Assembly: GCA_003648225.1 (NCBI GenBank)
Contig: QMOL01000120.1
Span: 1-8,335, forward strand
Source: Chlamydiota bacterium
GTDB taxonomy: Bacteria > Auribacterota > UBA3054 > B51-G9
Length of the DNA stretch: 8,335 nucleotides
Direction of reading: 5' to 3'
Shown in pieces: positions 1 to 7,310 of the stretch. Under the pieces are notes generated by a model. The model worked only from the letters and a program-made list of their open reading frames with translations, was not told where the DNA came from and searched no databases. The translations under genes were made by a program, and so were the position numbers. The first letter of the stretch is position 1, and each line of letters starts with the position of its first letter.

Positions 1-1
1 A

Positions 2-541
2 GTTCGAATGACACGCGACTCAGATAGATTTATTGAACTTGAGCAGCGGGCTGATATCGCGAATAACATCGGTGCATCAATATTTGTGAGTATTCACGCA
101 AATGCCGTTGATAAAAATAAACGTTCAATTAGCGGAAGTGAAATTTATTACCTTTCAAAAGCTCAAGTGGCAAGTTCTAAACGAACAGAGAAAATCGAAA
201 ATATGGGCATTAAAAAGAAAATAAGTTCTAAATGGGGAAACCTTAAATACAGAGTTAAACGCTGGCTCCTAGGCAGACATTTTAAAAGAAATAGAGAAAA
301 ATCCAAAAAACTCGCCGGAAAAATTCAAAAAAGACTCAAAAAAACAACTGTCGGTAATTCACGCGGAATTAAAACAGCTAACTTCAGCGTGCTCAGAAAT
401 TCTTATTGCCCGGCGTGCCTTATCGAAGTTGGTTATCTTACCAACCCGACTGATGCAACTTATTTGAGAAGACCATCTTATAAACAAAAAATTGCCGAAG
501 CAATTGCTAAAGGTATAATTGACTACATTAATAAAAAATGA
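2..541 (+). CDS. N-acetylmuramoyl-L-alanine amidase (Amidase_3), 5'-truncated
   Basis: This is the C-terminal part of a zinc-dependent amidase that cuts the bond between MurNAc and the L-alanine of the stem peptide, acting outside the cytoplasmic membrane. The reading frame is open to the window edge (it reads VRMTRDSD), so the Met at base 8 is internal and the true start lies upstream. Counting from that Met, the family landmarks are TRDSD at 2-6, LEQRADIAN at 11-19, the zinc-ligand His30 in SIHANA, and the catalytic Glu140 in LIEVGYLTNPTD, followed by a closing helix. The first zinc His and Glu are off the window. Between the YYLS strand (47-50) and the KLAGKIQ helix (about 101-107) lies a strongly basic insertion of roughly 45-50 residues that compact family members lack. 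The stop overlaps the murI start (ATGA), so the two genes are probably co-transcribed and translationally coupled. The family is certain; the exact paralogue (AmiA/B/C, CwlD or other) cannot be told. Confidence 0.93.
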   Translation, partial: VRMTRDSDRFIELEQRADIANNIGASIFVSIHANAVDKNKRSISGSEIYYLSKAQVASSKRTEKIENMGIKKKISSKWGNLKYRVKRWLLGRHFKRNREKSKKLAGKIQKRLKKTTVGNSRGIKTANFSVLRNSYCPACLIEVGYLTNPTDATYLRRPSYKQKIAEAIAKGIIDYINKK

Positions 542-1338
542 AAAATTTGAATCCTATCGGTATTTTCGACTCGGGACTCGGCGGATTAACCGTCGCTAAA
601 CAAATTCAAAAACGGCTCCCTAAAGAATCTATTATTTATTACGGCGATACCGCTCGCGTGCCTTACGGCTCAAAAAGTAAAGACACTATTATTAAATTTA
701 CACGCGAAGCAGTCTCTTTCCTCAAAAGCCATAACGCTAAATGCATCGTTGTGGCTTGTAATACAGCTTCCGCACTCGCACTGCCTATCGTTAAAAATGA
801 ATTCGACATTCCGATGATCGGCGTTATAAATCCGGGAGCAAAAGCTGCCGCTAAAAAAACTTCATCAGGTAAAGTTGGCGTTATCGCCACTACGGCAACA
901 ATTAATAGCGATGCTTACACAAATGCTATCAGAGATATTAATAATAAAATCACTGTCTATTCGCAGCCGTGCCCCCTATTCGTCCCGCTTGTAGAAGAAG
1001 GTTGGGGAGATAAACCGGCATCAGAACTCATTATTAAGGAATACCTTTCTCCACTTAAAACCGCTAAAGTTGATACATTAGTCCTCGGTTGCACCCATTA
1101 TCCTTTACTTGCGAAGCAAATCGAAAAATTCATGACGGGAAATGTTTCGCTCGTTGATTCCGCGACTACATGCTCGAATGATTTAAATGCTTTGCTCGAA
1201 GAAAAGAAACTTCTTTCTGATAATACTAATGCAAATTCTACATTCTTTGTTACTGATATGGCAGCAAGATTTTCCGAGCTCGGAGCTAAATTCCTCGGCA
1301 AACCGCTTAACGCGATTAAAGTAGTTGGAAATGAATAA
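538..1338 (+). CDS. murI: glutamate racemase
   Basis: This enzyme interconverts L- and D-glutamate without a cofactor and supplies D-Glu for the peptidoglycan stem peptide in the cytoplasm. At 266 residues it has normal family length. Visible motifs are IGIFDSGLGGLTV (7-19, with Asp11 and Ser12 of the active site), YYGDTARVPYG (34-44), VVACNTASA with catalytic Cys74, VEEGWGD (152-158) and LGCTHYPLL with the second catalytic Cys185. Both cysteines and their flanking Asn-Thr and Thr-His residues are present, so the protein should be active. The ATG overlaps the stop of the amidase gene in an ATGA arrangement, and no Shine-Dalgarno sequence precedes it. Translation probably depends on coupling to the upstream gene. 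Both genes of the pair serve peptidoglycan metabolism. No clear intrinsic terminator follows. An aspartate racemase is the only serious alternative and is disfavoured by the full MurI motif set. Confidence 0.97.
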   Translation: MKNLNPIGIFDSGLGGLTVAKQIQKRLPKESIIYYGDTARVPYGSKSKDTIIKFTREAVSFLKSHNAKCIVVACNTASALALPIVKNEFDIPMIGVINPGAKAAAKKTSSGKVGVIATTATINSDAYTNAIRDINNKITVYSQPCPLFVPLVEEGWGDKPASELIIKEYLSPLKTAKVDTLVLGCTHYPLLAKQIEKFMTGNVSLVDSATTCSNDLNALLEEKKLLSDNTNANSTFFVTDMAARFSELGAKFLGKPLNAIKVVGNE

Positions 1339-1480
1339 GAATTAATAATTAAACTACCACTCGCCTACAAAATCAAAAAAATCTTAATTTATTTGTATCG
1401 TTAATCTTAAAAGCCGAGATAATTCAACGTAAATTTTCATTCCCTCTGGTAAATTGTACACATGCGGGGCCGGATATTCC

Positions 1481-3181
1481 TTAAATTAATTTATGTTTCT
1501 TCTTTGTCACAATCTTTTTCTGTTTCTCTTTCCTATTCCCATCCTTCTCAACAAATAACTTTTCTCCTGTAAACGGATTTTGTTCCGTGTAATACATCAA
1601 CGCGGATAATGTTGACGGCAGCGGTGTGAAAATCTGCACTTGTTCGGGCTGGATTTTCATCACATTATTCATAAAAAACTTCAAATCCTTCATATCTTTT
1701 TCCGTGCATCCCGGATGAGCAGCAATAAGATAAAAAGTTAAAAATTGATTTTTCCCGACTGCTGTTGTTATTTTATAAAATTCTTCTCTGAACTTTATTA
1801 AAATATTTTTGCCCGGCTTGTTCATTAATTTTAAAATCTTGTCATCAGTATGCTCAGGCGCTACCTTTATCTGACCGGAAACATGATGTTCAACGATTTC
1901 CCACAGATATTTTTCACCGGAAATCTTATCGGATAAAATCATATCGTATCGAATTCCCGAAGCAACAAAGACTTTTTTTACTCCTGTAAGATTTCTCAAC
2001 CTCTCAAGCAACAAAATCTGTCGACTGTGATCGACATTCATTGACGAGCACACTTCTGGTGTTAAACATTTTTTATCAACGCAAATTCCTGATTTAATTT
2101 TCTTATAACATTCAAAACCATACATATTTGCCGTTGGTCCTCCAACATCATTTATATAACCTTTAAAATCCGGCAATGAAATTATTTCCCGCGCTTCTTT
2201 GATTATTGATTCTTCGCTGCGACATCGAACCGTCGCACCTTCATGCACCGCGATAGAACAGAAACTGCACTGACCATAGCAGCCGCGATGTGTGGAGACA
2301 GAGAATTTAATTGTTTCCAAAGCTTTTACTTTCCCGGACTTATCATAATAAGGCGAATGCGCCCGTTCATATCCAAGCTCATAAATTTCATCAAGCTCTT
2401 CAGTAGATAAATATTTAGCCGGCGGATTGTGGATTAAATACCTGTCACCATGCTTTTGTAACAATCCTTTCGCGCTTTGCGGATCGTTATTATTTGAGAA
2501 TATCAAAAACATCTCCGAAAATTTATTCTTGTCTTGGGAAACTTCTGCATATCCCGGCAGCTCAATAAAATTTCCTTTTTTCTCTTTTGAAATATAGCAA
2601 ATACCGCGTACTTTATTTACAGATTTATTCGATAATAATCGTTCAGCAAGTTCAACTATCGCTCGTTCAGCCATACCATAAACGAGATAATCGGCTTTCG
2701 CGTCAAAAAGAATTGAACGGCGAATTTTATTTGTCCAATAATCATAATGAGCAACGCGGCGCAAACTTGCTTCAACTCCACCAAGAACAATCGGGGCGGT
2801 ATTCTTAAAATAACGGCGAATAAGATTTGAATAAGCAAGTACGGCTCTATCAGGTCGACGATTGTTTTTCCCGCCCGGAGTATAATCATCGGATTTTCTA
2901 AACTTTTTCAATGCAGTATAATTAGCCACCATCGAATCTATACATCCGCTACTGACTCCCCAAAATAGTTCCGGTTCACCGAGACGAATTATATCTTTTC
3001 CGGAATTAACATCCGGTTGAGCGATAATCCCAACTCGAAAACCAGCTTTCATTAATACTTTGCCGATGACAGATATCCCAATGTAGGGACTATCAATGTA
3101 ACTGTCACCGGAAACCAGGATTACGTCAAGCGCTTTCCAGCCGAATTTTTCAATTTCATCTTTTGTAGTTGGAATAAACAT
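1481..3181 (-). CDS. YgiQ-family (UPF0313) radical SAM protein
   Basis: This is a radical S-adenosylmethionine protein whose substrate is not established. In this 566-residue protein the N-terminal part (about 1-280) carries the family blocks KALDVILVSGDSYIDSP (16-32), GFRVGIIAQPD (47-57), RPDRAVLAYSN (109-119), VLGGVEASLRRVAHYDYW (132-149) and ADYLVYGMAERAI (163-175). The radical SAM 4Fe-4S motif is CYGQCSFC with Cys301, Cys305 and Cys308. A second cysteine group follows at 358, 367, 372 and 378, typical of this family and possibly binding a further metal centre (inference). Later blocks are KVAPEHTDDKIL (439-450) and VQIFTPLPST (515-524). The protein is shorter than E. coli YgiQ (about 740 residues), mainly at the C-terminus, and ends in a Lys/Arg-rich tail. 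It lies alone on the minus strand, convergent with murI and divergent from the lipoprotein operon. The ATG at 3181 is preceded by no Shine-Dalgarno; a strong promoter sits about 11 bases upstream. Confidence 0.95.
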   Translation of the reverse strand: MFIPTTKDEIEKFGWKALDVILVSGDSYIDSPYIGISVIGKVLMKAGFRVGIIAQPDVNSGKDIIRLGEPELFWGVSSGCIDSMVANYTALKKFRKSDDYTPGGKNNRRPDRAVLAYSNLIRRYFKNTAPIVLGGVEASLRRVAHYDYWTNKIRRSILFDAKADYLVYGMAERAIVELAERLLSNKSVNKVRGICYISKEKKGNFIELPGYAEVSQDKNKFSEMFLIFSNNNDPQSAKGLLQKHGDRYLIHNPPAKYLSTEELDEIYELGYERAHSPYYDKSGKVKALETIKFSVSTHRGCYGQCSFCSIAVHEGATVRCRSEESIIKEAREIISLPDFKGYINDVGGPTANMYGFECYKKIKSGICVDKKCLTPEVCSSMNVDHSRQILLLERLRNLTGVKKVFVASGIRYDMILSDKISGEKYLWEIVEHHVSGQIKVAPEHTDDKILKLMNKPGKNILIKFREEFYKITTAVGKNQFLTFYLIAAHPGCTEKDMKDLKFFMNNVMKIQPEQVQIFTPLPSTLSALMYYTEQNPFTGEKLFVEKDGNRKEKQKKIVTKKKHKLI

Positions 3182-3192
3182 TATTTTTATTA

Positions 3193-3221
3193 ATTATACC
3201 AATTTAGAAATAATTTGTGAA
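3193..3221 (-). promoter_or_regulatory. sigma-70-type promoter of the radical SAM gene
   Basis: On the minus strand, TTCACA (3221-3216; 5 of 6 to consensus) is separated by exactly 17 bases from a perfect TATAAT (3198-3193). The expected transcription start is around 3187-3185, only about 4-6 bases before the ATG at 3181, so the mRNA would be nearly leaderless. This agrees with the missing Shine-Dalgarno. It is a prediction from sequence only. Confidence 0.65.
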
Positions 3222-3262
3222 ACCCATCTATAATTTAAGCGTTTTTACTCTCTAACCTGGAC

Positions 3263-3291
3263 TTGCAATAATCGATGAAAGCGGGTAAAAT
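3263..3291 (+). promoter_or_regulatory. candidate promoter for the lipoprotein-synthetase-TPR operon
   Basis: TTGCAA (3263-3268; 4 of 6) and TAAAAT (3286-3291; 5 of 6) are spaced by 17 bases and read towards the lipoprotein gene. Transcription would start near 3298, giving a leader of about 60 bases. A second -10-like box, TATAAC (3341-3346), lies closer to the start but has no -35 partner. The promoter is divergent from that of the radical SAM gene, about 40 bases away. Confidence 0.4.
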
Positions 3292-3325
3292 ATAGTTAAT
3301 AACTAGTATCTGACTAATAATATAT

Positions 3326-3342
3326 TACGGACTTTTTCCGTA
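3326..3342. repeat. short inverted repeat in front of the lipoprotein gene
   Basis: TACGGA (3326-3331) and TCCGTA (3337-3342) form a perfect 6-bp stem around a 5-base loop, ending 14 bases before the ATG. In mRNA it would be a hairpin next to the start. In DNA it overlaps the -10-like TATAAC at 3341 and could be an operator. A stem this short in an AT-rich gap may be chance. Confidence 0.3.
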
Positions 3343-3356
3343 TAACCTAATTAATA

Positions 3357-4097
3357 ATGCGACTCCTTTCTCTTATATTTATCGCTTTTTTGCTTTCCGG
3401 TTGTATCCGCTACAGCGAAACATGGCGATTTAATGAAAACGGCAGCGGAACTGTAAGAATCATTTGCGAACCCTCTCCGGAATGGTTAAAACATTCCGGG
3501 GCGACAAACTGGTTTCAATCCGTTCTGCTTTTTATTCCGCCTTATAAATCTTTAAGTCAGGAATTCGCGCGCGTGGGTGTTAAATTTAAACATTGTAAAT
3601 TTGCCACTAAAAAAGGAAAGCCATACGTTGATATGCTTATTGCCTTTAACTCTTTAACAAGCATTTCACGAACTTCTTTGTTTTCCGATCGCTTGCTTCA
3701 ATGGAGAAAAAAACCTTTTAAAGTAACTTTACTTCATCAGCTAAGCACTAAACGACCACTCGGAAAAGCTGAAATGGCATCCTTAGGTGACAATCTCCTT
3801 GCTGACGCGGCCTTTGATGTGAAAATGTATTTTCCGGGACGAGTTATTAGTGTGGAAGGCGCTAAAAAGAAAGGTAATTGCGCGTTTATTAACGCTAATC
3901 TAGCAAAACTGGCAATGGGAAAAGCAATTACTATCTCTGCTACTGCCCGAACAGGATATTCCTTATGGTTTAAAATAATGCTGGCAACAATGATTCTCAT
4001 AGTGGCTGGTTTAATTATTTTAATTTTGCGGAAATTAATTATAAAACATTTTGAAAATAATAATGCCAATCCCCCTATCCATACACAACCTTTGTGA
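3357..4097 (+). CDS. putative lipoprotein with C-terminal transmembrane anchor
   Basis: I cannot name this 246-residue protein. It starts with a short signal sequence (MRLLSLIFIAFLLSGC) containing a good lipobox, LLSGC, which predicts lipidation at Cys16. After it comes ETWRFNENGSGTV (21-33), a pattern resembling the start of LppM/DUF3153-type beta-rich lipoprotein domains, and a soluble middle part to about 200. A hydrophobic helix at about 204-226 (LWFKIMLATMILIV and on) is followed by a basic segment RKLIIK and a short Asn/Pro-rich tail. The expected topology is an exported domain tethered at both ends, which would hold it in the inner membrane if the cell has two membranes. The start has no Shine-Dalgarno. 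Its 3' end overlaps the synthetase gene by 35 bases, so it is probably the first gene of an operon. The LppM-like assignment is tentative; lipidation and the membrane helix are well supported. Confidence 0.8.
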   Translation: MRLLSLIFIAFLLSGCIRYSETWRFNENGSGTVRIICEPSPEWLKHSGATNWFQSVLLFIPPYKSLSQEFARVGVKFKHCKFATKKGKPYVDMLIAFNSLTSISRTSLFSDRLLQWRKKPFKVTLLHQLSTKRPLGKAEMASLGDNLLADAAFDVKMYFPGRVISVEGAKKKGNCAFINANLAKLAMGKAITISATARTGYSLWFKIMLATMILIVAGLIILILRKLIIKHFENNNANPPIHTQPL

Positions 4098-5718
4098 TTT
4101 ATTAGATAAAGCCGCTAAAGAGTCTCCAAATAAAATTGCCGCTCGTGATCGCGAAAAAAAAGGTTATTCTCCGTGGACATATTCGGAATTATCAAATTAT
4201 TCCTATCTTTTGGCTGCGCATCTTCAACAATTGAACGTTAAAGAAAATCAGACACTTGCTCTGCTAATCCCTAATTCTAAATGGTGGGGCATGGCTTTCT
4301 TCGCTTCGCTTGCGTGTGATGCTTGTGTAGTTCCGATAGACACTAAATTAAGCGCGGAAGAAATAGCTTCAATTATAAAAGCGGCGAATATAAAAAAAAT
4401 AATTACAGCGGATATTTATAATGAAAAAATCAAAAAATTAAAGCTTCTTAACTTAAACTTAGAAAACATCATCTCTATTGATTTAGCAAATAACGGAAAA
4501 GCATTTCTTGAAACTATTTCTAAAAATAAATCTTCAAACATTAAAAGAAATAACCTTAGAATCCATCCGGCAGTGATTATCTTTACTTCAGGCACTACCG
4601 GCATTCCAAAAGGTGTCGTGCTGACTCACGGAAACTTACTGACTGATATCTTTGATATGCTGAGAGTCCTGGAAATATCAGAATACGAATCCTTTGTTTC
4701 GATTCTTCCTCTTAATCATGTCTTTGAAATTACCGGAGGATTTCTAAGCCCTATCGCTTTACATGCCACGATCACGTATGTGCGTTCACTGCGACCCGAC
4801 CTGATATTTAAAACTATTAAGGAAAGCAATATGACAATAATGATGGTTGTTCCCTCATTCCTGAAATTATTTCTTTCTAAAATCAAACATCAGGCGGCAA
4901 AAAAAGCAGGCCGAAAGTTTGAACTGCTTTTTCATGCCGGAATAACGCTGAATAATATCGGCCTGCCTGTCGGAAAACTTCTCTTCGCTAATATTAAAAA
5001 AAATATCAGCCCCGCTTTTAAAGGCTTCGTTTGCGGAGGCGCGCCGCTTGATGTTGATGTCATCAGAGAACTTGCCACGCTTGGTATTACCGTGCTTCAA
5101 GGATATGGATTAACCGAAACTTCGCCTGTAGTTGCCGTAAATACTATTAAATATAACCGCTTCGGTTCCGTAGGTAAAAAACTTCCCACCGCTGAATTTA
5201 GAATTGATTACCAAAATAATTATAATCATGGTGAATTATTGGTTCGTGGCGGTATGGTCTTTAGAGGCTATTTTAATAACCCCGAGGAAACAAATAAAGT
5301 TTTTTGTAACGACTGGTTTAAAACCGGGGACCTCGCTAAAATCGATAAAGATGGTTACCTTTATATTATCGGACGAGTAAAGTCAATAATCGTTACCGCA
5401 AGCGGTAAAAATATTTATCCTGAATACGTTGAAAGATTTCTGAAAAAATGCGATGCCGTGAGCGAGGCCTGTGTTGTGGGAATTCCTGAAAAATCGGGGG
5501 CGGAAAAACCGGTTGCCGTTATTTCTTTGAAGCCGGATGAAATCTTCGATGAAAATAAAATTAAAAATGAAATCAAATCGCTTCTGAAAAATATCGCTGA
5601 ATACCAACGCCCTAAAGAATTTATCTTTATTGAAAAATTACCTTTGACTCCTTCTTTGAAAGTTAAACGAAAGGAAGTCCTGAAATTAATCAAAGCCCGT
5701 AATTTATTAACCCATTAA
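4063..5718 (+). CDS. long-chain-type acyl-CoA synthetase (AMP-forming)
   Basis: This member of the ANL superfamily activates a carboxylic acid with ATP to an acyl-adenylate and normally transfers it to CoA. Numbered from the ATG (551 residues), it shows the P-loop-like TSGTTGIPKG (175-184), the helix region LPLNHVFEITGG (215-226), the adenine-binding YGLTET (348-353), the TGD with its ATP-ribose Asp (421-423), the hinge GRVKSIIVTASGKNIYP (437-453), and the C-terminal LTPSLKVKR with the likely catalytic Lys533. The LKVKR ending resembles fatty-acyl (FadD15/long-chain) types rather than acetyl-CoA synthetases. An in-frame TTG at 4051 would add four residues; I chose ATG 4063 because the usual N-terminus (a dLLdkaAkesPnkiA pattern) begins just after it. 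Neither start has a Shine-Dalgarno. The start lies inside the lipoprotein gene, suggesting coupled translation. The substrate is unknown; an acyl-ACP synthetase or other acyl-activating role is possible. Confidence 0.94.
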   Translation: MPIPLSIHNLCDLLDKAAKESPNKIAARDREKKGYSPWTYSELSNYSYLLAAHLQQLNVKENQTLALLIPNSKWWGMAFFASLACDACVVPIDTKLSAEEIASIIKAANIKKIITADIYNEKIKKLKLLNLNLENIISIDLANNGKAFLETISKNKSSNIKRNNLRIHPAVIIFTSGTTGIPKGVVLTHGNLLTDIFDMLRVLEISEYESFVSILPLNHVFEITGGFLSPIALHATITYVRSLRPDLIFKTIKESNMTIMMVVPSFLKLFLSKIKHQAAKKAGRKFELLFHAGITLNNIGLPVGKLLFANIKKNISPAFKGFVCGGAPLDVDVIRELATLGITVLQGYGLTETSPVVAVNTIKYNRFGSVGKKLPTAEFRIDYQNNYNHGELLVRGGMVFRGYFNNPEETNKVFCNDWFKTGDLAKIDKDGYLYIIGRVKSIIVTASGKNIYPEYVERFLKKCDAVSEACVVGIPEKSGAEKPVAVISLKPDEIFDENKIKNEIKSLLKNIAEYQRPKEFIFIEKLPLTPSLKVKRKEVLKLIKARNLLTH

Positions 5719-5723
5719 TTTTA

Positions 5724-5740
5724 CCACGCGGTTCGCGTGG
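5724..5740. repeat. GC-rich perfect hairpin between synthetase and TPR genes
   Basis: CCACGCG (5724-5730) and CGCGTGG (5734-5740) form a perfect 7-bp stem with the loop GTT, in otherwise AT-rich surroundings. No T-run follows on either strand, so it is not a standard intrinsic terminator. It begins 6 bases after the synthetase stop and ends 18 bases before the TPR start. It could be an mRNA-processing or stabilising stem, a protein-binding site, or a copy of a dispersed palindromic repeat. Confidence 0.55.
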
Positions 5741-5758
5741 CCATAAATACATCAATTC

Positions 5759-7300
5759 ATGAAACTATCTTACTTAATAATTATCTTGATAATCGCAAAT
5801 AACTGTTATGCAAAACTTGCCTTAACTCCTGTTGGTTCCGAAAAATTATCAAATATTTTCTCCATCGCGGAATCCGCGAATAAACAGTTCGCAGCAAGTA
5901 ACTATGTCGCTAGCCTTGCTATGTACACCACTGCGGAAGACGGGCTCAGCAAACTGATGGAATTAGCACTTGTTGACCCGATTAAATGCAGAAAATATCT
6001 GCTGGAATTTGATAACAAAAAGAAATTGTGCGAACCACTAGCCGCGCGCCAGGCATACATTAAATTTAAAAATAGATATTTTACTGCCCGATGTAATTTC
6101 TTAGATTCAATGTCAAATAATAATATCCAGACAATGAATGTTTTACTCGACAAAGTTGTTAAATCATATAATAATATATTAAAACTTGCTTTGGTTGAGT
6201 ATATGCCTACCGATCTTCCCAGTGTCATGCCACCCAATGATCTTCAGAAATTATACACCGATAAACTGTTTTCTTTCAGAACTAATTGGATAAAAAAATT
6301 CGCCTTTACTCCCGATCAGATTTTCACTTTCAGCCAGATCGCTTCAGCAACTTCTCTGACTTATCATATTTATTGGCTGAAAACAGCAAGTAAAAACGAG
6401 GAATCCACTGTTACTCTTCCATGGCTTCAACAATTATATGAAAAACTCGTGGAACAGGAACCTTATAACTACGGCTTCTGGTATGGCTTAGGAAATAGTT
6501 ATATCCTTCAAAACAAAATTAATCAGGCAAATATTGCCTGGCATAACGCGTTAAAATACTTTCCTGAGTCTTTATACTTCCATTATCATCTGGCAAAAAC
6601 ATGCGGCAAAAATAAAAATGAATCAATGAGAGCAATTTCTCACCTCAAATGGATCCTCTCTAATACCAAAAAAAGAATTTGGAAAGCTAAAGCGCATTAT
6701 CAACTCGCTATCAGATTTATGGAACTTGGCAACCTCAATGTGGCGTATAAAGAGGCTACCTACGCTGCGGAATTAGCCGTGATGGATATAATAACGTTAA
6801 ATGATTTATACTCCAAAACAAAAAAACTACAGGCCCAACTCCTGCTTAAACTTAATAAAAATGATGCCGCGGCTGACGCGCTGAAAAGCGCAGCGGATGC
6901 TTCGCCTGATAATGTTTCTTTAAAAATTGATGTCGCTGACTTGCTTATGAATCTCGCAAATGCTTCTGATGAATTTAATGAAAGATATGCTAACGAAGCA
7001 TTAATGTGGTACGATAGAGTTTTAAGACAAAAACCTAAAACTCCGGGCATTCACGGAAGTAAAGCATACATTTATTTACTCCTCGGGAAAATTAATCAGG
7101 CTCAGGGTGAAGCTATAACCGAACTGGCTGTCAAACCGGATTCTCCTGTTACTTTAGCAACGCTTGGCTACACATATTTAGCACAGGAAAATTATAAATC
7201 AGCAAAATTAATGTTCAAAAAAGCGCTGGATTTTGATCCCAAATGCTCAGCGGCAATCGAAGGACTTAAAAAAGCGGTAAGTAAGTTGGAAAAGAAATAG
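5759..7300 (+). CDS. exported tetratricopeptide-repeat protein
   Basis: This 513-residue protein has a hydrophobic N-terminus (MKLSYLIIILIIANNCYA) that looks like a Sec signal peptide with cleavage after Ala18; Cys16 sits in ANNC, which is not a good lipobox. Residues about 30-220 are helical-looking but match nothing I recognise. From about 237 on there are TPR-like units: 237-270 (FWYGLGNSYILQNKINQANI), 310-342, 356-385, 407-426, and the clearest pair at 431-461 and 465-497, the last with LGYTYLAQENYKSAKLMFKKAL. TPRs form a scaffold for protein partners, so an assembly or binding role in the periplasm or envelope is likely; no enzyme motif is visible. It follows the synthetase gene by 40 bases with a hairpin between them and no promoter seen, so it is probably the third gene of the operon. 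The ATG at 5759 lacks a Shine-Dalgarno. Confidence 0.88.
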   Translation: MKLSYLIIILIIANNCYAKLALTPVGSEKLSNIFSIAESANKQFAASNYVASLAMYTTAEDGLSKLMELALVDPIKCRKYLLEFDNKKKLCEPLAARQAYIKFKNRYFTARCNFLDSMSNNNIQTMNVLLDKVVKSYNNILKLALVEYMPTDLPSVMPPNDLQKLYTDKLFSFRTNWIKKFAFTPDQIFTFSQIASATSLTYHIYWLKTASKNEESTVTLPWLQQLYEKLVEQEPYNYGFWYGLGNSYILQNKINQANIAWHNALKYFPESLYFHYHLAKTCGKNKNESMRAISHLKWILSNTKKRIWKAKAHYQLAIRFMELGNLNVAYKEATYAAELAVMDIITLNDLYSKTKKLQAQLLLKLNKNDAAADALKSAADASPDNVSLKIDVADLLMNLANASDEFNERYANEALMWYDRVLRQKPKTPGIHGSKAYIYLLLGKINQAQGEAITELAVKPDSPVTLATLGYTYLAQENYKSAKLMFKKALDFDPKCSAAIEGLKKAVSKLEKK

Positions 7301-7310
7301 TTAATTGTTA

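Noticed and set aside
663..1301. Two antisense open frames of 75 and 67 codons inside murI
   Set aside because: They lie wholly inside a confidently identified gene on the other strand, have no recognisable domain and no promoter; they are shadows of the murI coding pattern.
1339..1480. Possible bidirectional terminator between the convergent murI and radical SAM genes
   Set aside because: Only weak AT palindromes (around 1342-1352) and a long-loop 6-base pairing (1321-1326 with 1352-1357) were found; no stem with a T-run on either strand.
2587..2889. Open frames of 73 codons (plus strand) and 77 codons (minus strand, another frame) inside the radical SAM gene
   Set aside because: Both overlap conserved blocks of the radical SAM protein in other frames and resemble no protein family.
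4051..4062. TTG at 4051 as the start of the acyl-CoA synthetase
   Set aside because: It adds only four non-conserved residues, has no ribosome binding site, and an ATG follows in frame at 4063 next to the usual family N-terminus.
3737..4069. Antisense 110-codon open frame over the lipoprotein gene
   Set aside because: The sense gene has a lipobox, a membrane helix and an operon context; the antisense frame has no signal and starts within overlapping genes.
5902..6237. Antisense 111-codon open frame within the TPR gene
   Set aside because: It lies opposite a gene with a signal peptide and TPRs and has no recognisable product; a chance long frame in AT-rich sequence.
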